Below are positions 9,561-20,628 of a stretch of DNA of 64,000 nt, one piece after another. Origin of the DNA: Paratrimastix pyriformis (Eukaryota; Preaxostyla; Paratrimastigidae); NCBI GenBank assembly GCA_027972325.1, contig JAPMOS010000019.1, forward strand, positions 186,001-250,000, written 5' to 3'. The translations under genes and the position numbers were made by a program. The notes below the pieces were generated by a model. The model had not been told where the DNA came from. It saw nothing but the letters and a program-made list of their open reading frames with translations, and searched no databases. Positions within the stretch are counted from its first letter, which is position 1. Every line of letters begins with the position of its first letter.

Positions 9561-12500
9561 CACTGCGCCTGCACCACCCCCTGCCGCCCCGGAGATCCCC
9601 GCTCTCACCCTGACGTCAGAGCAGGTCAAGGCCTGCATCCTCAAGGTGGGGGGACGTGGGACAGCCGGGGGACCGAGTGGCCTCGCCCCCGACCACCTGC
9701 GCAAGGTGGTTTTGAAGGACGAAGCCATCGTGGACCTCCTCACCACAGCTTTCAACTACTTTCTGGCAGCCGGGTGGCTGCCGCGTTGCCTTTGCGCGTC
9801 CCGCCTCGTCGCCGTTCCCAAGAAGAACCCTCGCCTGCTCCGTCCGATCGCCATCCCCGAGACGCTCACCAGAGTCCTGACCCGCCTCCTCGCCCAGCAC
9901 CTCCTCGCCCACACCCTGCCCAGCCTGTGCCCCACCCAGTTCGGCCTCCACTCCAACGACGGGGCCACAGCCCTTGCCACCACCATCTCAGCCATCATCG
10001 ACTCCAACCTCTCCCCCGACACCACCATCATTCAGCTCGATCTCCGCAACGCTTTCGGGCACTTCCACCGGGAGTGCCTCGGACCAGCCATGGCTTGCGC
10101 CCACTGGCCCGATCCCGTCCAGTCGTTCGTCCGCTCGCTCTATGAGTCCGAATCGCTCTCCTTCAGGGGGAGCCCCATCAAGGCCACGATGGGTACGCAA
10201 CAGGGATCTCCTCTGTCACCCCTGTTGTTCTCGATGACCCTTGACCCCTGTCTTCGAGCTGCCCTCTCCTCGCCGGGCCCGCGGCTGGAGGTGGGCGGGC
10301 ATCCGATCCCACCGGTCATGGCGTTCTTCGACGATGTCTTCATCCTGGGACCCTCACCTGCCGCAGCCCAGGCCACCCTCGACGCCTTCCAACAGGCAGC
10401 AGCAACCCTCGGCTTCGTCATCGAGCCGAGCAAGTCGCATGCCTTCGTCCGAGATCCGTCCGCCGTCGCTTGCCTGACCATCGCCCAGCAACCCGCCAGG
10501 GTCCTGCCGTTTTCCGAGGGCCTGACCGTCGTCGGAGTCCCGGTGGGGCCCCCCGAGTTCGTCGAGTCCCACCTACGTCGCCGTTGCCAAGACGCCCTCG
10601 ATGTCGCCCAAGTGCTCAGCCCGCTGCCAGCCCAGTCGTTCCTCCTCGCCGCCCGCCTCTGTGTGCCAACCAAGCTCGTCTTCTCGCTCCGCTCCGCTCC
10701 GCCCACGCCCAGCACGCCCCAGATCCTGGCCGAGTTCGACGCCGAGCTCGCCTTCATCGTCGCCGGGAGACTGAGGGTGCCCCCGACCCACCCACTGTTG
10801 GGCCTTCCGGTCCGGCTGGGGGGGCTGGGGATCGCCGCCACCAACTCGATTCGGCCCTGTGCCATCGTCGGATCCGCCATCGCCACCCTCTCGTCCACCT
10901 CCAACTGCCCCCCTCTGCACAAGCCTCTGAGTGCCCTGTTTCTGCGTGCTGCCTGCCCCCCATCTGATCTGTCTGCCCCCACCCCCGTGCCTGCCGCTGC
11001 CGTTGTGCCTGCCACCGCCGCCGCTGTCGCCGCCGCCTCCGCTGTCGCCGCCGCCTCCGCTGTCGATTCCGTCCGACCCCGTTCAAGGCTGTTCGCCGCT
11101 GCTGCTGACGAAATGCGTCGGTTCCACATCAGCTGGAGCCTCACCTCTTCAGACGTTCTTTCGTTCTCCCGCTCTGGCGCCGACCTCGATGGGGCCCGTG
11201 TCCAGCACCGCCTGTGGACCGAAACTTGCTCGGCCGCTCGTGATGCCTTCGTTGCCTCGCTCTTGCCCGGTTCCACCATGCAGATCCTGATCCTCTCCGC
11301 CGCCAACGAACCCGTTCACGCGCTCCTGCGCGCCCTCCCTCATGGCCTCCTCCGCCTTGCCGACCCTCCCTTCATCGAGAACCTTCGCCTGCACCTTGGC
11401 CTCACTGCCCAGCCAGCCGTCCCCATCAACGTCCGCCCGCCCAACTGGCCCCACCAACTCGTCCCCTGCCCCGCATGCCGCAACAAGCTCATCGACGACG
11501 CCCACGAACGACTCTGCCCAGCAGCGACGCGTATGAGGGCGCCCCGTCATGACCAGATCCGCGATCTTCTGTTCCGCCAGCTCGCAGCGATCCCCGGGTG
11601 CCTCGCCCGCCGAGAGCCCGAGGTCGCCCCCCTGGAGGAGGACGAGGACTCGTGCCCGTCCGGCCCCCAGTCCGCAGCCCGCTACGACATCTCCTTCTCC
11701 CTGTCGGGAGATCCGCTCCCCAGCAAGATTGACGTGACCGTAGCGGAGCCCCTCGCTCCCATGTACGCCTCTCGTGCCATCAAGGGCGAAGCCGCCCAGC
11801 AGCTCGAGGAGCGGAAGTACCAGAAGTATGGGCGGGACCCGCTCTTCTTCCCCTTCTCGCTCACCTCGACAGGACAGCTCGCGCCCCGTGCCAAGGAGCT
11901 CATGGACGTCATCGACAAGGCCTACAAGAACGCCCACCTCAAGTGGCCCCGCCAGTTCTTCCTGGCCTGCCTGGGTGCCTGCCTCTGGGCGGGCAACCAC
12001 GAGATGCACGCCTCCTGGGTTTCGGTCACTACCTGCAACCATCCTTCCACCACGCTCGACTCGTTGCCTGTTCCCGTGGCCAGCTTCCTGGCTGACCCAC
12101 CGGCGCAGGCCAGGAGGGCTCCTTGCGGTTAGCGACCTTATCCTTTTTGATTTTCCATTCTTTTGTTCTTTTCGTGTTGATTCGTTATCCCCTTCCCCCC
12201 GGTTCGCGGGGAGGGCACAAGAAAAGGGGTCTCAGCCTGAAAAGCCTTCTGGAGATCTTTCCAATCAAGCGGCCAAACCGGCTGCTTCGGCTGAACCCCC
12301 TGCCACCCCTCAAGCGTCGCGTGCGAAACAACATCCTCGTTCTCCCGGCACTCCTGAATCGGACGCTTCTTTCGATGCCGAAGTGCATCATCGTGCCAAT
12401 ACTCGCCCTAGTCCTCCGGGATCGCCCGAAGCCGCCTCTGTTGAACAAGTTCAAGGGCCTGCTCAGGCTGCTGCTGCGCATTTTGGAGCCCCCGATACGC

Positions 12501-15206
12501 AACACCCCGCTCCTTCTGCTGAGCCAGAGCGGGCCGCCACTGAGCCGGTCACCCGGGTGGGTGCCTCTTCCCATCCGGCTGCAGTTCCAAAGGCTGCTCC
12601 CGGGTCCCGTGCCCCCCGTTCCGCTTCCTCTGCTCGTCCTGGACCCCCGCCCGACGTTCGCCCCCCGCCGCCCCCGTTCGCCCAGTTGCATATTCCGTCC
12701 ACCCTCCCGTTTGGCAAAGTGGTTCCTTTCGCTCATGAATTCCGTGCCAAGCTGGAGTCCCTCTGTGGGAAGATCCGTGAGGACGACCACACGGAGGTCG
12801 AGGTGGATGAGGCAACCGCCGCCCTGTTGGCGGTTGCCGCCCAGACGGTGGGTGTTCCGAGGCGGAAGCTGTCTACCGGCCAAGCCAGGTTGGCCGTCCC
12901 CCGGGCCGAGGCCCTGGTTGCGCTGGGTCGCGCCGCCGACGCTGTTCGGGTCATCAAGGGTGCCGACTTGGAGCCTTTGACCCCCCAGCAGCAGTTGGAC
13001 GCCCTCGGTGCCCTCCATCACCCCGCCCCCTTGCACGTTGCCCCCGATTACCTGCGCCAGTACTTCAATCCCACCCCCACGCAGGCTCCCGGCCCGGACG
13101 AGTCGGCGCCGCACTTCAGCGACCGCGATGTCAGGCGCGCCTTGTTCGGCTTCAAGCACGGGGCCGCTGCGGGTCCGAGTGGCTTGGCCCCCGACCACAT
13201 CCGCAGCGCGGTCCGCAAAGATCCTGCCATCCTGCCTCTGCTCGCCGAGGCCCTGAACTTCTTCGTGAAGTGCGGGCGTCTCCCTCCGACCCTGGCCGCA
13301 GCCCGTCTTGTCGCGATCCCGAAGCCCAAAGGAGGCACGCGACCGATTGGAATCAGCGAGACCCTTTGCAGGCTCGCCATGAGGCTGCTGGTTCGGCGTT
13401 TCGAGGGGGTGACGAGGGAGAGGCTTTCACCCTTCCAGTTTGGTGTGTCCGTCAAGGAGGGTGCGCCCCTCATGGCATGCATCTCGCGTCCGTCGTGGAG
13501 GCGTGCGAGGCGGGTCGGCAGCCCTACTGCCTTGTGGCTGTCGACCTCCGCAACGCGTTCCAAGCCCCTTCGCGCGAGGCGGTGCCCCTGGCCGCTCAGC
13601 GCGTCGGGTGGAGCCAACCGGCTGTCAAGCTGGTCCAAGGTCTGTACGCTAACGAGGCCCTGTTCTCCGGTGGGGAGAGGGTCCCTAATGCAAGAGGAGT
13701 CCGCCAGGGATGCCCCGAGCCCCCCCTTGTTTGCAGGGATCCTCGACCCAGCCCTACAGGTCCTCGAGGCCGACAAGGCAATTCCGAGGCTCATGCTCCC
13801 GGGAGAGGGCTTGGGCCTGGTCGTCCCTCGCGTTCTGAGCTACTTTGATGACATTCTCCTGTTGGCACCTTCTCCCGACGTTGCCCAGCACCTTCTGGGT
13901 CTCCTGCGCACCCTCATCACTCCCCTGGGTTTCGAGATCAGCCCCGAGAAGTGTTGGGTCCTCTCCAATGCCCTCGACCCCAAAGTCCGCCTGGTCCCTG
14001 GCGGGCTTCCTCTACCCGTCCGTCGCCTGGCGGATGGGGGGACGGTTCTCGGGGTCCCCTTCGGCCCGGCGTGCAAGGTGGCCGAGGTGGTGGCCAAGAA
14101 GGCTGAGGGCGCCCTGGAGCTGGCTCGCAAGCTCGCTGAGCTGTCGTCGCAGTCGTTCATCCTGCTCCTTCGCCTCTGCGTGTTGCCCAAGCTGACCTAT
14201 CTCCTTAGGACCACGGCCTGCTCCCCGGCCCAGAGGGCGGTCTTGGGCCGCTTCGATGCCTCCCTTCGCCTGCTCGTCAAGGAGAAGCTTGGCCTCCCGC
14301 TCCTGCCTGCGGGGCAGCCCCCCTCCTTGTTCGATGACGTGATCTCATTGCCTCCTTCGGAGGGTGGGCTGGGCCTCCCCCCTCTGTGTGACTCACAGGA
14401 GGCCATGCAGGTCGGGGGCCTCATCTCGATCTTCAACGCCGTCGAGGACCTTTCACCTCGGCTGTCGACGCTTCTTGCCGGGATCGCCAAGCTGGACGGA
14501 CCCAGCTTCGTGGGGACTCCCTCCGCACCGCTGCCAAGAGTTTCTCGATTCGTCGGGAGGCTCCGGCCAAACCTTGCGCGGCTCTGCCGCGTTTTTGTGG
14601 TGCAGATGGGAAGACCCTGCGAGGCCAGGTTCAGCACAGCCTTCTGGCGGCTCGGAACAAGGCTGCGGCCGCCAAGGCTCTTGCGCGCCTCCCCCCCGGG
14701 CCGGCTCGCAACATGAGGCTCTCTTCGGTGAACCCCGCTACCACTGCCCTCCTCGCCGCCTTTCCCTCGAATCTCCTCAGGCTCTCGGATGCAGACTTCA
14801 CAGCCCTGGTCATGCGCCTGGCCGGAGCCGCCTGCGCTCCCTCCATCCATGCCATCTTCTCGGGCCCCTTCGGACCTGAGAAGTGCCCCGTCTGCAAGAA
14901 GGACATCGCCCAGGGCCACGAGCGCCTCTGCAAGTGTGCTCGCAACCTCTACTACAAGCGCCACAACAACGTGCGATCCATCCTGGTGTCCCTTCTGCAG
15001 GCTGCATCGTCCGGGCCGAGCAATCCTTGGACTACGGCCCCAAGCTGGCGCCGTGGGACCCGTCCCGCGCGTGCCCCAAGGCGAAGGTGCGCCGCCCCGA
15101 CATCTCCTTCACCTTCGTCTCCGGAGGGGTGCACTACCTCGACCTGGTAGTGGCTGAGCCCCTGGCCGTCTCCCACTCCGCCGCCGCTGCCCGAGGGGAC
15201 GTGCCG

Positions 15207-15219
15207 AGCCAGGCCGAGG
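15207..15219 (+). repeat. Target-site duplication, left copy
   Basis: 13 bp AGCCAGGCCGAGG within LINE 2 coding sequence, directly before the (TG)n tract. An exact second copy lies at 16,585-16,597. Confidence 0.75.
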
Positions 15220-16584
15220 TGTGTGTGTGTGTGTGTGATACTTCCCAGCTTTCGCCGGGTCCGTGCTCGGGCCGAAGCCCGCGGGTAACATGAACCCCCC
15301 GGTCCGCCCTCCCCGCGAGATAAACTCGCAGGATGGGACGTCCCAAGAGGCCCATGGGTCGGCTACCGTCCCCGAGGGACGGTCACCGCCGACCCCCGGA
15401 CTACGTCTCCTCGTTCATCCCTTCTTCATTTTTCTCGTTCTTCTTTCGTTGCATGATCGCCAGCAGCATGGTTTTGCGGAGTGCACCAATTTCGCTCCCA
15501 ATCTCCTTTTGGGTGTCTTCATCCACAATCCCCAACTCTGCTGCCAGTCTGCAATCATTCGCGTACATCTCTCGAAATCCGCACCGCCTCCGAAGTCTTC
15601 CCGCAACTTTCCGCACCACCCCCTCTGAGATCCCCCTCCAGTTGTGGAGCACCTCGCCCTCCTTCGGACGCCCCTCGTAGTCAGCCTCCACCTTCCGCGC
15701 ACCCGCCTCTTTCCGAAGCATATTCTCCAAAGCCCACAACGGGCAGGATCCATCGGAAATCTCTCCCGGGCCCTCTGGTTCTCAAAGAGCAGGATGCCCA
15801 CGTCGAACGGGGCCTTCCCCGCACCTTTCTCCCCTGTCCGCCAGAAGCTCGGCAGCCAGAAGCCGAAACCCCCTTCCTCAATGATAAACAGCTCCTTCAA
15901 TCGCATGTCCCCCTCAAGGCCAATCCGACGCCATGCTGCGCCTCCATTCCCTGCACCGGCCGCGTCCGGTTGGGCTTACCCACCCCGTACGGGACGATTG
16001 CGATGCATCGGAAAGCTCTCTTCCCAGCTCTTCCCATTGGACTCTCTGCCCAATCGCCAATTGCCTTAAATAATCGGTCCATCTCTTCCTGGGGGTTGTA
16101 CTCCGGGTTGGCAAAGATGAGGAGGTCACGATTCTCCTTGAACAGCCCATATCCATCCAGTCTTCCACCCAAAAAACAATCATCTTTGCTGGGTGTTCTG
16201 AATTCGGGGAAGCTCAAATCGGCATTCCCAGGATGCGAGAATGCCATCGTTGTCAAACTGCCTGCTTGTCTGAGCAGAGAGGACACCACGTGGGGGGTCG
16301 TCCACTGGTTTCGCAGGGTGCTCTTGTGGGTCTGCCCTTCTGCCATCTCCGTGCTCACTCCATCCGCGTACCGATCGCACAGGTTCGCCACTTCTGTTGA
16401 AAATGTTTCCCAGAAGCTGTCCCAGGTTCGGGCGCGGTACCAGCGCCCCCGCGATCGCTCGATGAGCTCCCAGAGTCTGTCCATCGCTATCTGCTTACCT
16501 CTCACCTGCACGCTTCGGCCCATAGGCTCCACCCATTTTTCTTGGAGCAATTGTTCTGCATCTTCTGCTCCTTCCCCCTTGTCC
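15220..16584 (-). mobile_element. Nested retroposon with 13-bp target-site duplication
   Basis: This 1,365-bp insert splits LINE 2 between two copies of AGCCAGGCCGAGG (15,207-15,219 and 16,585-16,597). LINE 2 coding resumes in register after the second copy. Read on the minus strand the insert ends in a (CA)n tail (15,220-15,238), the hallmark of target-primed retroposition. It carries minus-strand coding potential: DRLWELIERSRGRWYRART, then GGRLDGYGLF ... IFANPEYN ... RCIAIVPY, then PFDVGILLFENQRARE and a basic C-terminal part ending near 15,401, with at least two frame breaks. The spacing GxLDGYGLF/ANPEY/IAIVPY weakly recalls PCIF1-type or other NPPY methyltransferases; that is a guess. It could be a retroposed host mRNA or the ORF of a non-autonomous element. 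Confidence 0.65.
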
Positions 16585-16597
16585 AGCCAGGCCGAGG
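16585..16597 (+). repeat. Target-site duplication, right copy
   Basis: Second exact copy of the 13-bp duplication, after which the LINE 2 reading frame resumes (SQAE then AQKETEYKEW). Confidence 0.75.
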
Positions 16598-16926
16598 CAC
16601 AGAAGGAGACCGAGTACAAGGAATGGTGCGCGAAGAACCCGGGCAACCTCTGGCCCTTCGGCATCACGGTGGTCGCTCAGCTTGGCCCCAAGGCCGAGAA
16701 GTTCTTCCACCTGGTGGGCGAGGCGCACCGCAAGGCCGAGCGGACCTTCAACCGCTCCTTCTGGCTGGCTCGCATTGCCGCCACGCTGGCCCGCTGGGGT
16801 GCGGCGCTCGAGGAGACCTGGGCCCAGGCCGCCACCGCCCACCACAAGAGCACGGGCCTGGCATGCTTCAACGTGGCTCTCGACCAGTACAAGATGGAGA
16901 GCGACCCCAACGCCAAGATGGGCTAA

Positions 16927-17363
16927 AACGGCGAGTGGGGTAAAATCCTTTCTTTTTGTCCCTTTTCTTGAAATGAATCCTCTTCTTTTCCTTTTGTATC
17001 GTCTCCTCTTCCCTCTCTTTCTTTCTTCCCTCACCCCTTTCATCGTTCTTCTCCGGCAATTGCCCCATTGTCCCCGGGCCAACACGTTTTTCCCCCTTCT
17101 CCATCTGATCTTGACACAGAAAGAGCGTGTTCAACCGGCGGTAGACGGCAGCTGAAATTCAAACTCAAATTATCGGTCAGCGCGCTGTCTCCGCCTCCTT
17201 TCGAGCATCGCCTCCTTTCGATCCTTGCTGCCCCAGAAAAAATAAAGCGTTTGGCTCGGTTCTTGTTATGTTCACGCAAGGATGAGGTGGTGGGTTGTGG
17301 GCGCCGACCTGACCCAGGCGAGACGACGCATGGGAAGTTACACCTCAACCGTATGGGAGGCAG
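16927..17363. other. LINE 2 3' flank and intergenic region
   Basis: Pyrimidine-rich for the first 200 bp, probably the LINE 3' UTR, then A/T-richer sequence up to the T1 stop. No gene is seen. Confidence 0.4.
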
Positions 17364-18480
17364 CTACTGCTCGACGAGATGTCCGTACATCTCCAGGCCC
17401 GACAGCAACAGCTGTCGAAATCCGTTGGGGCTGGGGCCGGTCATCAACACCCGGAAGTGGCGGGCGGGAAGGCCCGGGCAGGGGCCACGGCGAAGGTGGC
17501 CATGCCATCAGCACGGGCGGGGATGGCATTGAGCTCATTTGTGTGTTCGTCCAGGGTCCGCCAGCTGGCACCACCGTCCACTGAGCCCTCCAGCCGCCAC
17601 GACTGCAGCCGATGCTCCAAATCGTCCGAGTCGTTGCTATGGCGGAGGGTGTAGCGGGCGGGCGTGAAGAGGCGCCCCGCACCCAGGTCAACCTGCCACC
17701 ACGAGTCGGGTTGGCTATCGGTGGAGCTGTTGCATGGTTGGCGCCCCGTAAGATCAGAGGCCGTCCCACTCCAATCGGACGAGCGAGTGGCGGTGACCCA
17801 GCCCGCCTCGGCCGGGTTACGGAAGGGTTGGGTGCGGCCCTGGGTGCCGATGTAATAGAACAGGCCCCGTTCGTCCATATCGTGGTCATACCGAAACATT
17901 ACAGCAGCTGAGCAGGGCAGAGTGGAGGAAGAGGCGGAAGAGAGGAGGAGTGGAGGAGGCGGCGGCGGCGGGGTGAGTATTGAATGGGGGAGGGCAGACA
18001 GGGAGTGGGGCGGCGGGCGGCGGACAGACAACCGGGGCTGGTGCATGTGGCGGGGGCGGAGGGGCCGCTCTCGACCAGGCCCCGCATGGCCACCACCACG
18101 AAGCGGGCCTCAATCCCAGGGACGGTGCCATGGGGGAAGCGGTACCGGCAGCTGCACTCGGGGCCCGTATAGACGATGGCCGCGCTCTTGTTGCCGGGGC
18201 CGCCACCGGCAGCGAGAGTGACCAGCACACGGTAGCGGACGGAGGGCGGCGCAGGGTTGCCCAGTGGCCGCTCCTACAAGAGGACAGAACACGGGCCGCC
18301 AGTTGATGCCGACTTCCTTCTTCGTGGCCCCGTCCCAGCGGCCCACCAGGCCCTTAGGGGGGGCACGGCGGGATGAACAGCTGGCGCGAGGGATATTGCG
18401 GCAGGGAAAGGGGAATGTGAGGGGTCGTGATAATGAAGGGTCCGCCTTAACCTTTCCCACCCCGAGAGGGGCAGCAGGAT
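17364..18480 (-). pseudogene. T1: headless, frameshifted TRAF-discoidin family gene
   Basis: Only the 3' exons of a T-family gene are present: an FN3-like exon (about 18,395-18,030, PPKGLVGRWDGATKKEV ... YTGPECSCRYRFP ... VVVAMRGLVESGPSAPA) and a discoidin/F5-8C-like exon (from about 17,900, YDHDMDERGLFYYIGTQGRT ... WWQVDLGAGRLF ... LEGSVDG). Upstream, where the coiled-coil and zinc-finger exons should be, the intron runs straight into the PB1 tail of gene C at about 18,480. Near 17,470 one base is missing relative to paralogues (CCGCCCGCC against CCGGCCCGCC), which ends the frame early; beyond it the conserved end LLSGLEMYG is still readable, with a family-like stop at 17,366-17,364. Probably a pseudogene, though the single-base change could be a sequencing error. 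Confidence 0.75.
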
Positions 18481-18487
18481 GTGGGGG

Positions 18488-19089
18488 CGTCTCCAGGAAT
18501 CCCCTTTGCCTCCTCTGAATATCACCCTTTCTTCGCACACGGCAGTGACGTTGGTCTGTTGCACGATTGCATTTTTACACGAGTGCGAGTGGTAACTCGT
18601 TTTTTAATTGTTTGTCATCACCAATCAACCGACAACAGGCCACGACACAAATTCCGGCAACCTTGTCGACAACAAGTCCCAGTGTGTCAATTGATGTGCC
18701 ACCACCACACGAAACGTCACTCCCGTCAATCGCGACCGCGAAGGTGGACCCAACCAAGGCTGAAGCCGCATCAGAGGCGCCCGTGCCCGAATCGGCTTCC
18801 CCACTCGCTCCAATCGGCGGCAACGCGAAACAGGTGCCCAATGAGCCCCCGACGACACCACCTCTGGGTACGCTGCCGCCCCTGGCCATGTGCACGCTGC
18901 GGCTGGAGGCGGTCGGGCTGCCGCCCCGGACGGTCGAGATCGCCCCCGATGAGGCCGAGGCAATGCGGCTGGAGGAGTTCATGGGGCTGCTGGCCGCCCA
19001 CTTCGAGGGGCGCTCAGTCGCAGGTGCCCCTGCCATCGGGGTCGCACCCGAGGCTGTCACCGGTCCGCTTTGGCCCACTTGCGCCCCCC

Positions 19090-19120
<31 letters not shown>

Positions 19121-20315
19121 ACACACACCACCCGCGATACCGCCATTCGCAGGCTTGGTGGACAGCGCCGAGTCGCTGCATTCGGTTCTGCGGGCCAGCC
19201 TGGCCCATCCAATGGTGCTCCAGGTGCCCCTCCTGCCCCTGCCGCCCCCAAGCTGCCCCAAGAAACTCCTGGCCCTAGCAGCCCGCCTGGCCGCCCCCGT
19301 GGACACCCTCCTGGCCCATCCCTACAGGACCTCCCGGATCCTCCACGATCTCGTCTGCCTGCTGGGTCGGTACCGGGCCACGGCAGAGGGACGCGCCCTG
19401 GATCTGGCCGCTCAGCTGGGGCGTGCCGGGATGGTGGCCTCGCTGGCCCGGCTGCTCACGGCCCGCCCCGACCTGGCCGCCACCCACCCCGGGGTGGCCG
19501 TGCAGCTGCTGGCGGCCATCAGCGACCTGGCGCATGTCCCCGAGAACGCCACCGCCTTTGGGCGGGCCGGGGTGGTGGTGCCGCTGGCCAGCATGCTCAC
19601 CGCCCACCCCGACCTGTTCGCCGCCCACCCCGAAGTGGCGCTGGCGCTCCTCGCAGCCATCGCCAGCCTCGCCAAGGAGAACTGCGCCGCCTTCAAGCGG
19701 GCCGGGGTGGCCGCCCCCCTCGTCGGGCTCCTCCGAGCCCAGACCGACCCGGCGGCCATCATCCCCGAGGCGGTCTTGTGGTTCTGCACGGCCGTCAGCC
19801 AGCTGGCGACGGATCCGGAGATCAGCGCCGCCTTCTTGAGCGCCGGTATGCCCGCCCTGCTGGTCGGGCTCCTCAGCGCCCACCCCGACCTGCCCGCCAG
19901 CCCCGAATTGGCGAAGGCGCTCCTCACGGTCATCGTCAACCTGTCCCAGGTTTCTCCCCCCTTCAGTGCCGCCCTTGGGCAGGCCGGGGTGGCCGCCTCG
20001 CTGGTCCGGCTGCTGGCCCACCCCAATTTGGTCGCCATCAGCGAGCTGCTCCTCCGCTCGATCGGCTGCCTGGCCGAGGATCGCGCGAACCTGGCCTGCT
20101 TTGTCAGGGCCGGGGTCATGGACCCGCTGGTCAAACTGCTGGCCCACCTGCCCATCACCGGCCCCGGGGTGGCCAACCAGGCCCTGCGGGTGGTCATCCG
20201 CCTGTCGGCCGATCCCGGGTGCCGAGCGGTCTTCCAGGTGATCCCCCTGGACCGCTTCATCGCCTTCCCCGGCGTGGATCCAAAGCTGCTGCGCTACCTC
20301 GGATTGACGGCATGA
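18488..20315 (+). CDS. PB1 + armadillo-repeat protein C, 5' end missing
   Basis: The gene starts mid-domain: at 18,490 the first recognisable residues are LQESPLPPLNITLSSHTA, the exact C-terminal end of the PB1 domain of paralogue D. The PB1 start and acidic motif are absent and replaced by the T1 intron in head-to-head orientation. After a GTCTGT intron (ending in CGACAACAG) the linker, the second beta-grasp-like module (MCTLRLEAVGLPPRTVEI ... EEFMGLLAAHFEG) and, across a GTCCGC intron holding poly-C and (CA)n, GLVDSAESLHSVLRAS follow. About nine armadillo repeats end at TGA 20,313-20,315. The lysine-rich stretch of A, B and D is missing, giving a shorter protein. Without its start it is likely a pseudogene or begins at a new promoter. 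Confidence 0.75.
19083..19138 (+). repeat. Poly-C and (CA)n in an intron of gene C
   Basis: A run of about 24 C followed by about ten CA units just before the acceptor CGCAG. The equivalent intron in D carries a long poly-G/C run as well. Confidence 0.7.
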
Positions 20316-20628
20316 CCCTCGTCTTGAGTCGTCGTTGGTGTGGGACCAGAAGGGAGGGAGGCGGGAGAGGCGGGAGAGGCGGGGAGGCGGGGGAGAGGCG
20401 GGGGAGAGGCGGGGGAGAGGCGGGGAGAGGCGGGGGAGAGGCGGGGGAGAGGCGGGGGAGAGGCGAGGGGGAGGAGGCGGGGGACGACGGGCTGACTAAC
20501 ACGAGACTGGAGAGGCGAAATTGTTTGGCCAAGAGCCAGCGTTCTCCTTCGCGGCCGGAAAGGACCGGTCTGGTGGCGATTGTTGGCTGACTGACATGAA
20601 ACGACAACGCGAAACCTGAAGGCTGGTC
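20316..20628. repeat. Convergent intergenic region with G-rich minisatellite
   Basis: Between the stops of C and T2. Positions about 20,353-20,480 are a degenerate GAGGCGGGG tandem array with G-quadruplex-like spacing. No gene is seen. Confidence 0.55.

Larger units (their letters stand above)
7780..12132 (+). mobile_element. LINE 1: OTU protease + reverse transcriptase + restriction-like endonuclease
   Basis: One uninterrupted 1,450-codon frame. Residues about 45-190 form an OTU cysteine protease with the catalytic Asp/Cys motif GQGDCFFRS and the His motif SNQHYRAYLP. A Pro/Gln-rich linker holds two 24-bp minisatellites (8,356-8,480 and 9,393-9,560). The reverse transcriptase follows: GPSGLAPDHLR, motif A LDLRNAFGHF, QQGSPLSPLLFS, and the active site FFDD in place of YADD. 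The C-terminus has a CCHC zinc knuckle (CPAC ... HERLC), RHDQIRDLL, then YDISF and KIDVTVAEPL, matching the R2/Genie/CRE-type restriction-like endonuclease. No in-frame ATG precedes the OTU domain, so the copy is either 5' truncated or uses non-AUG initiation. The intact frame suggests a young copy. OTU domains are known in Dualen/RandI LINEs, but no APE endonuclease is seen here. Confidence 0.8.
12200..16926 (+). mobile_element. LINE 2: decayed RLE-type LINE with nested insertion
   Basis: A second non-LTR element starts about 70-100 bp after LINE 1 ends. It encodes a Pro/Ala-rich N-part without an OTU domain, a reverse transcriptase (GPSGLAPDHIR, VDLRNAF, YFDD at about 13,845) and a very clear R2-like end: zinc knuckle CPVCKK ... 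HERLC, YYKRHNNVRS, VRRPDISF and YLDLVVAEPL. The C-terminal part resumes at 16,598 after an inserted sequence and stops at 16,926. At least four frameshifts are apparent (near 13,485, 13,725, 14,590 and 15,000), so this copy is not functional unless some are sequencing errors. It is only distantly similar to LINE 1. A pyrimidine-rich 3' tail follows the stop. The absence of the OTU region suggests 5' truncation or a different subfamily. Confidence 0.75.

Noticed and set aside
12133-12200. Treating LINE 1 and LINE 2 as one element with two ORFs
   Set aside because: Each has its own reverse transcriptase and endonuclease end, so they are two separate elements in tandem.
15897-16584. Assigning the nested retroposon's gene to the PCIF1 methyltransferase family
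   Set aside because: Only a loose resemblance around ANPEY and IVPY; the canonical NPPF is absent, so I left it unnamed.
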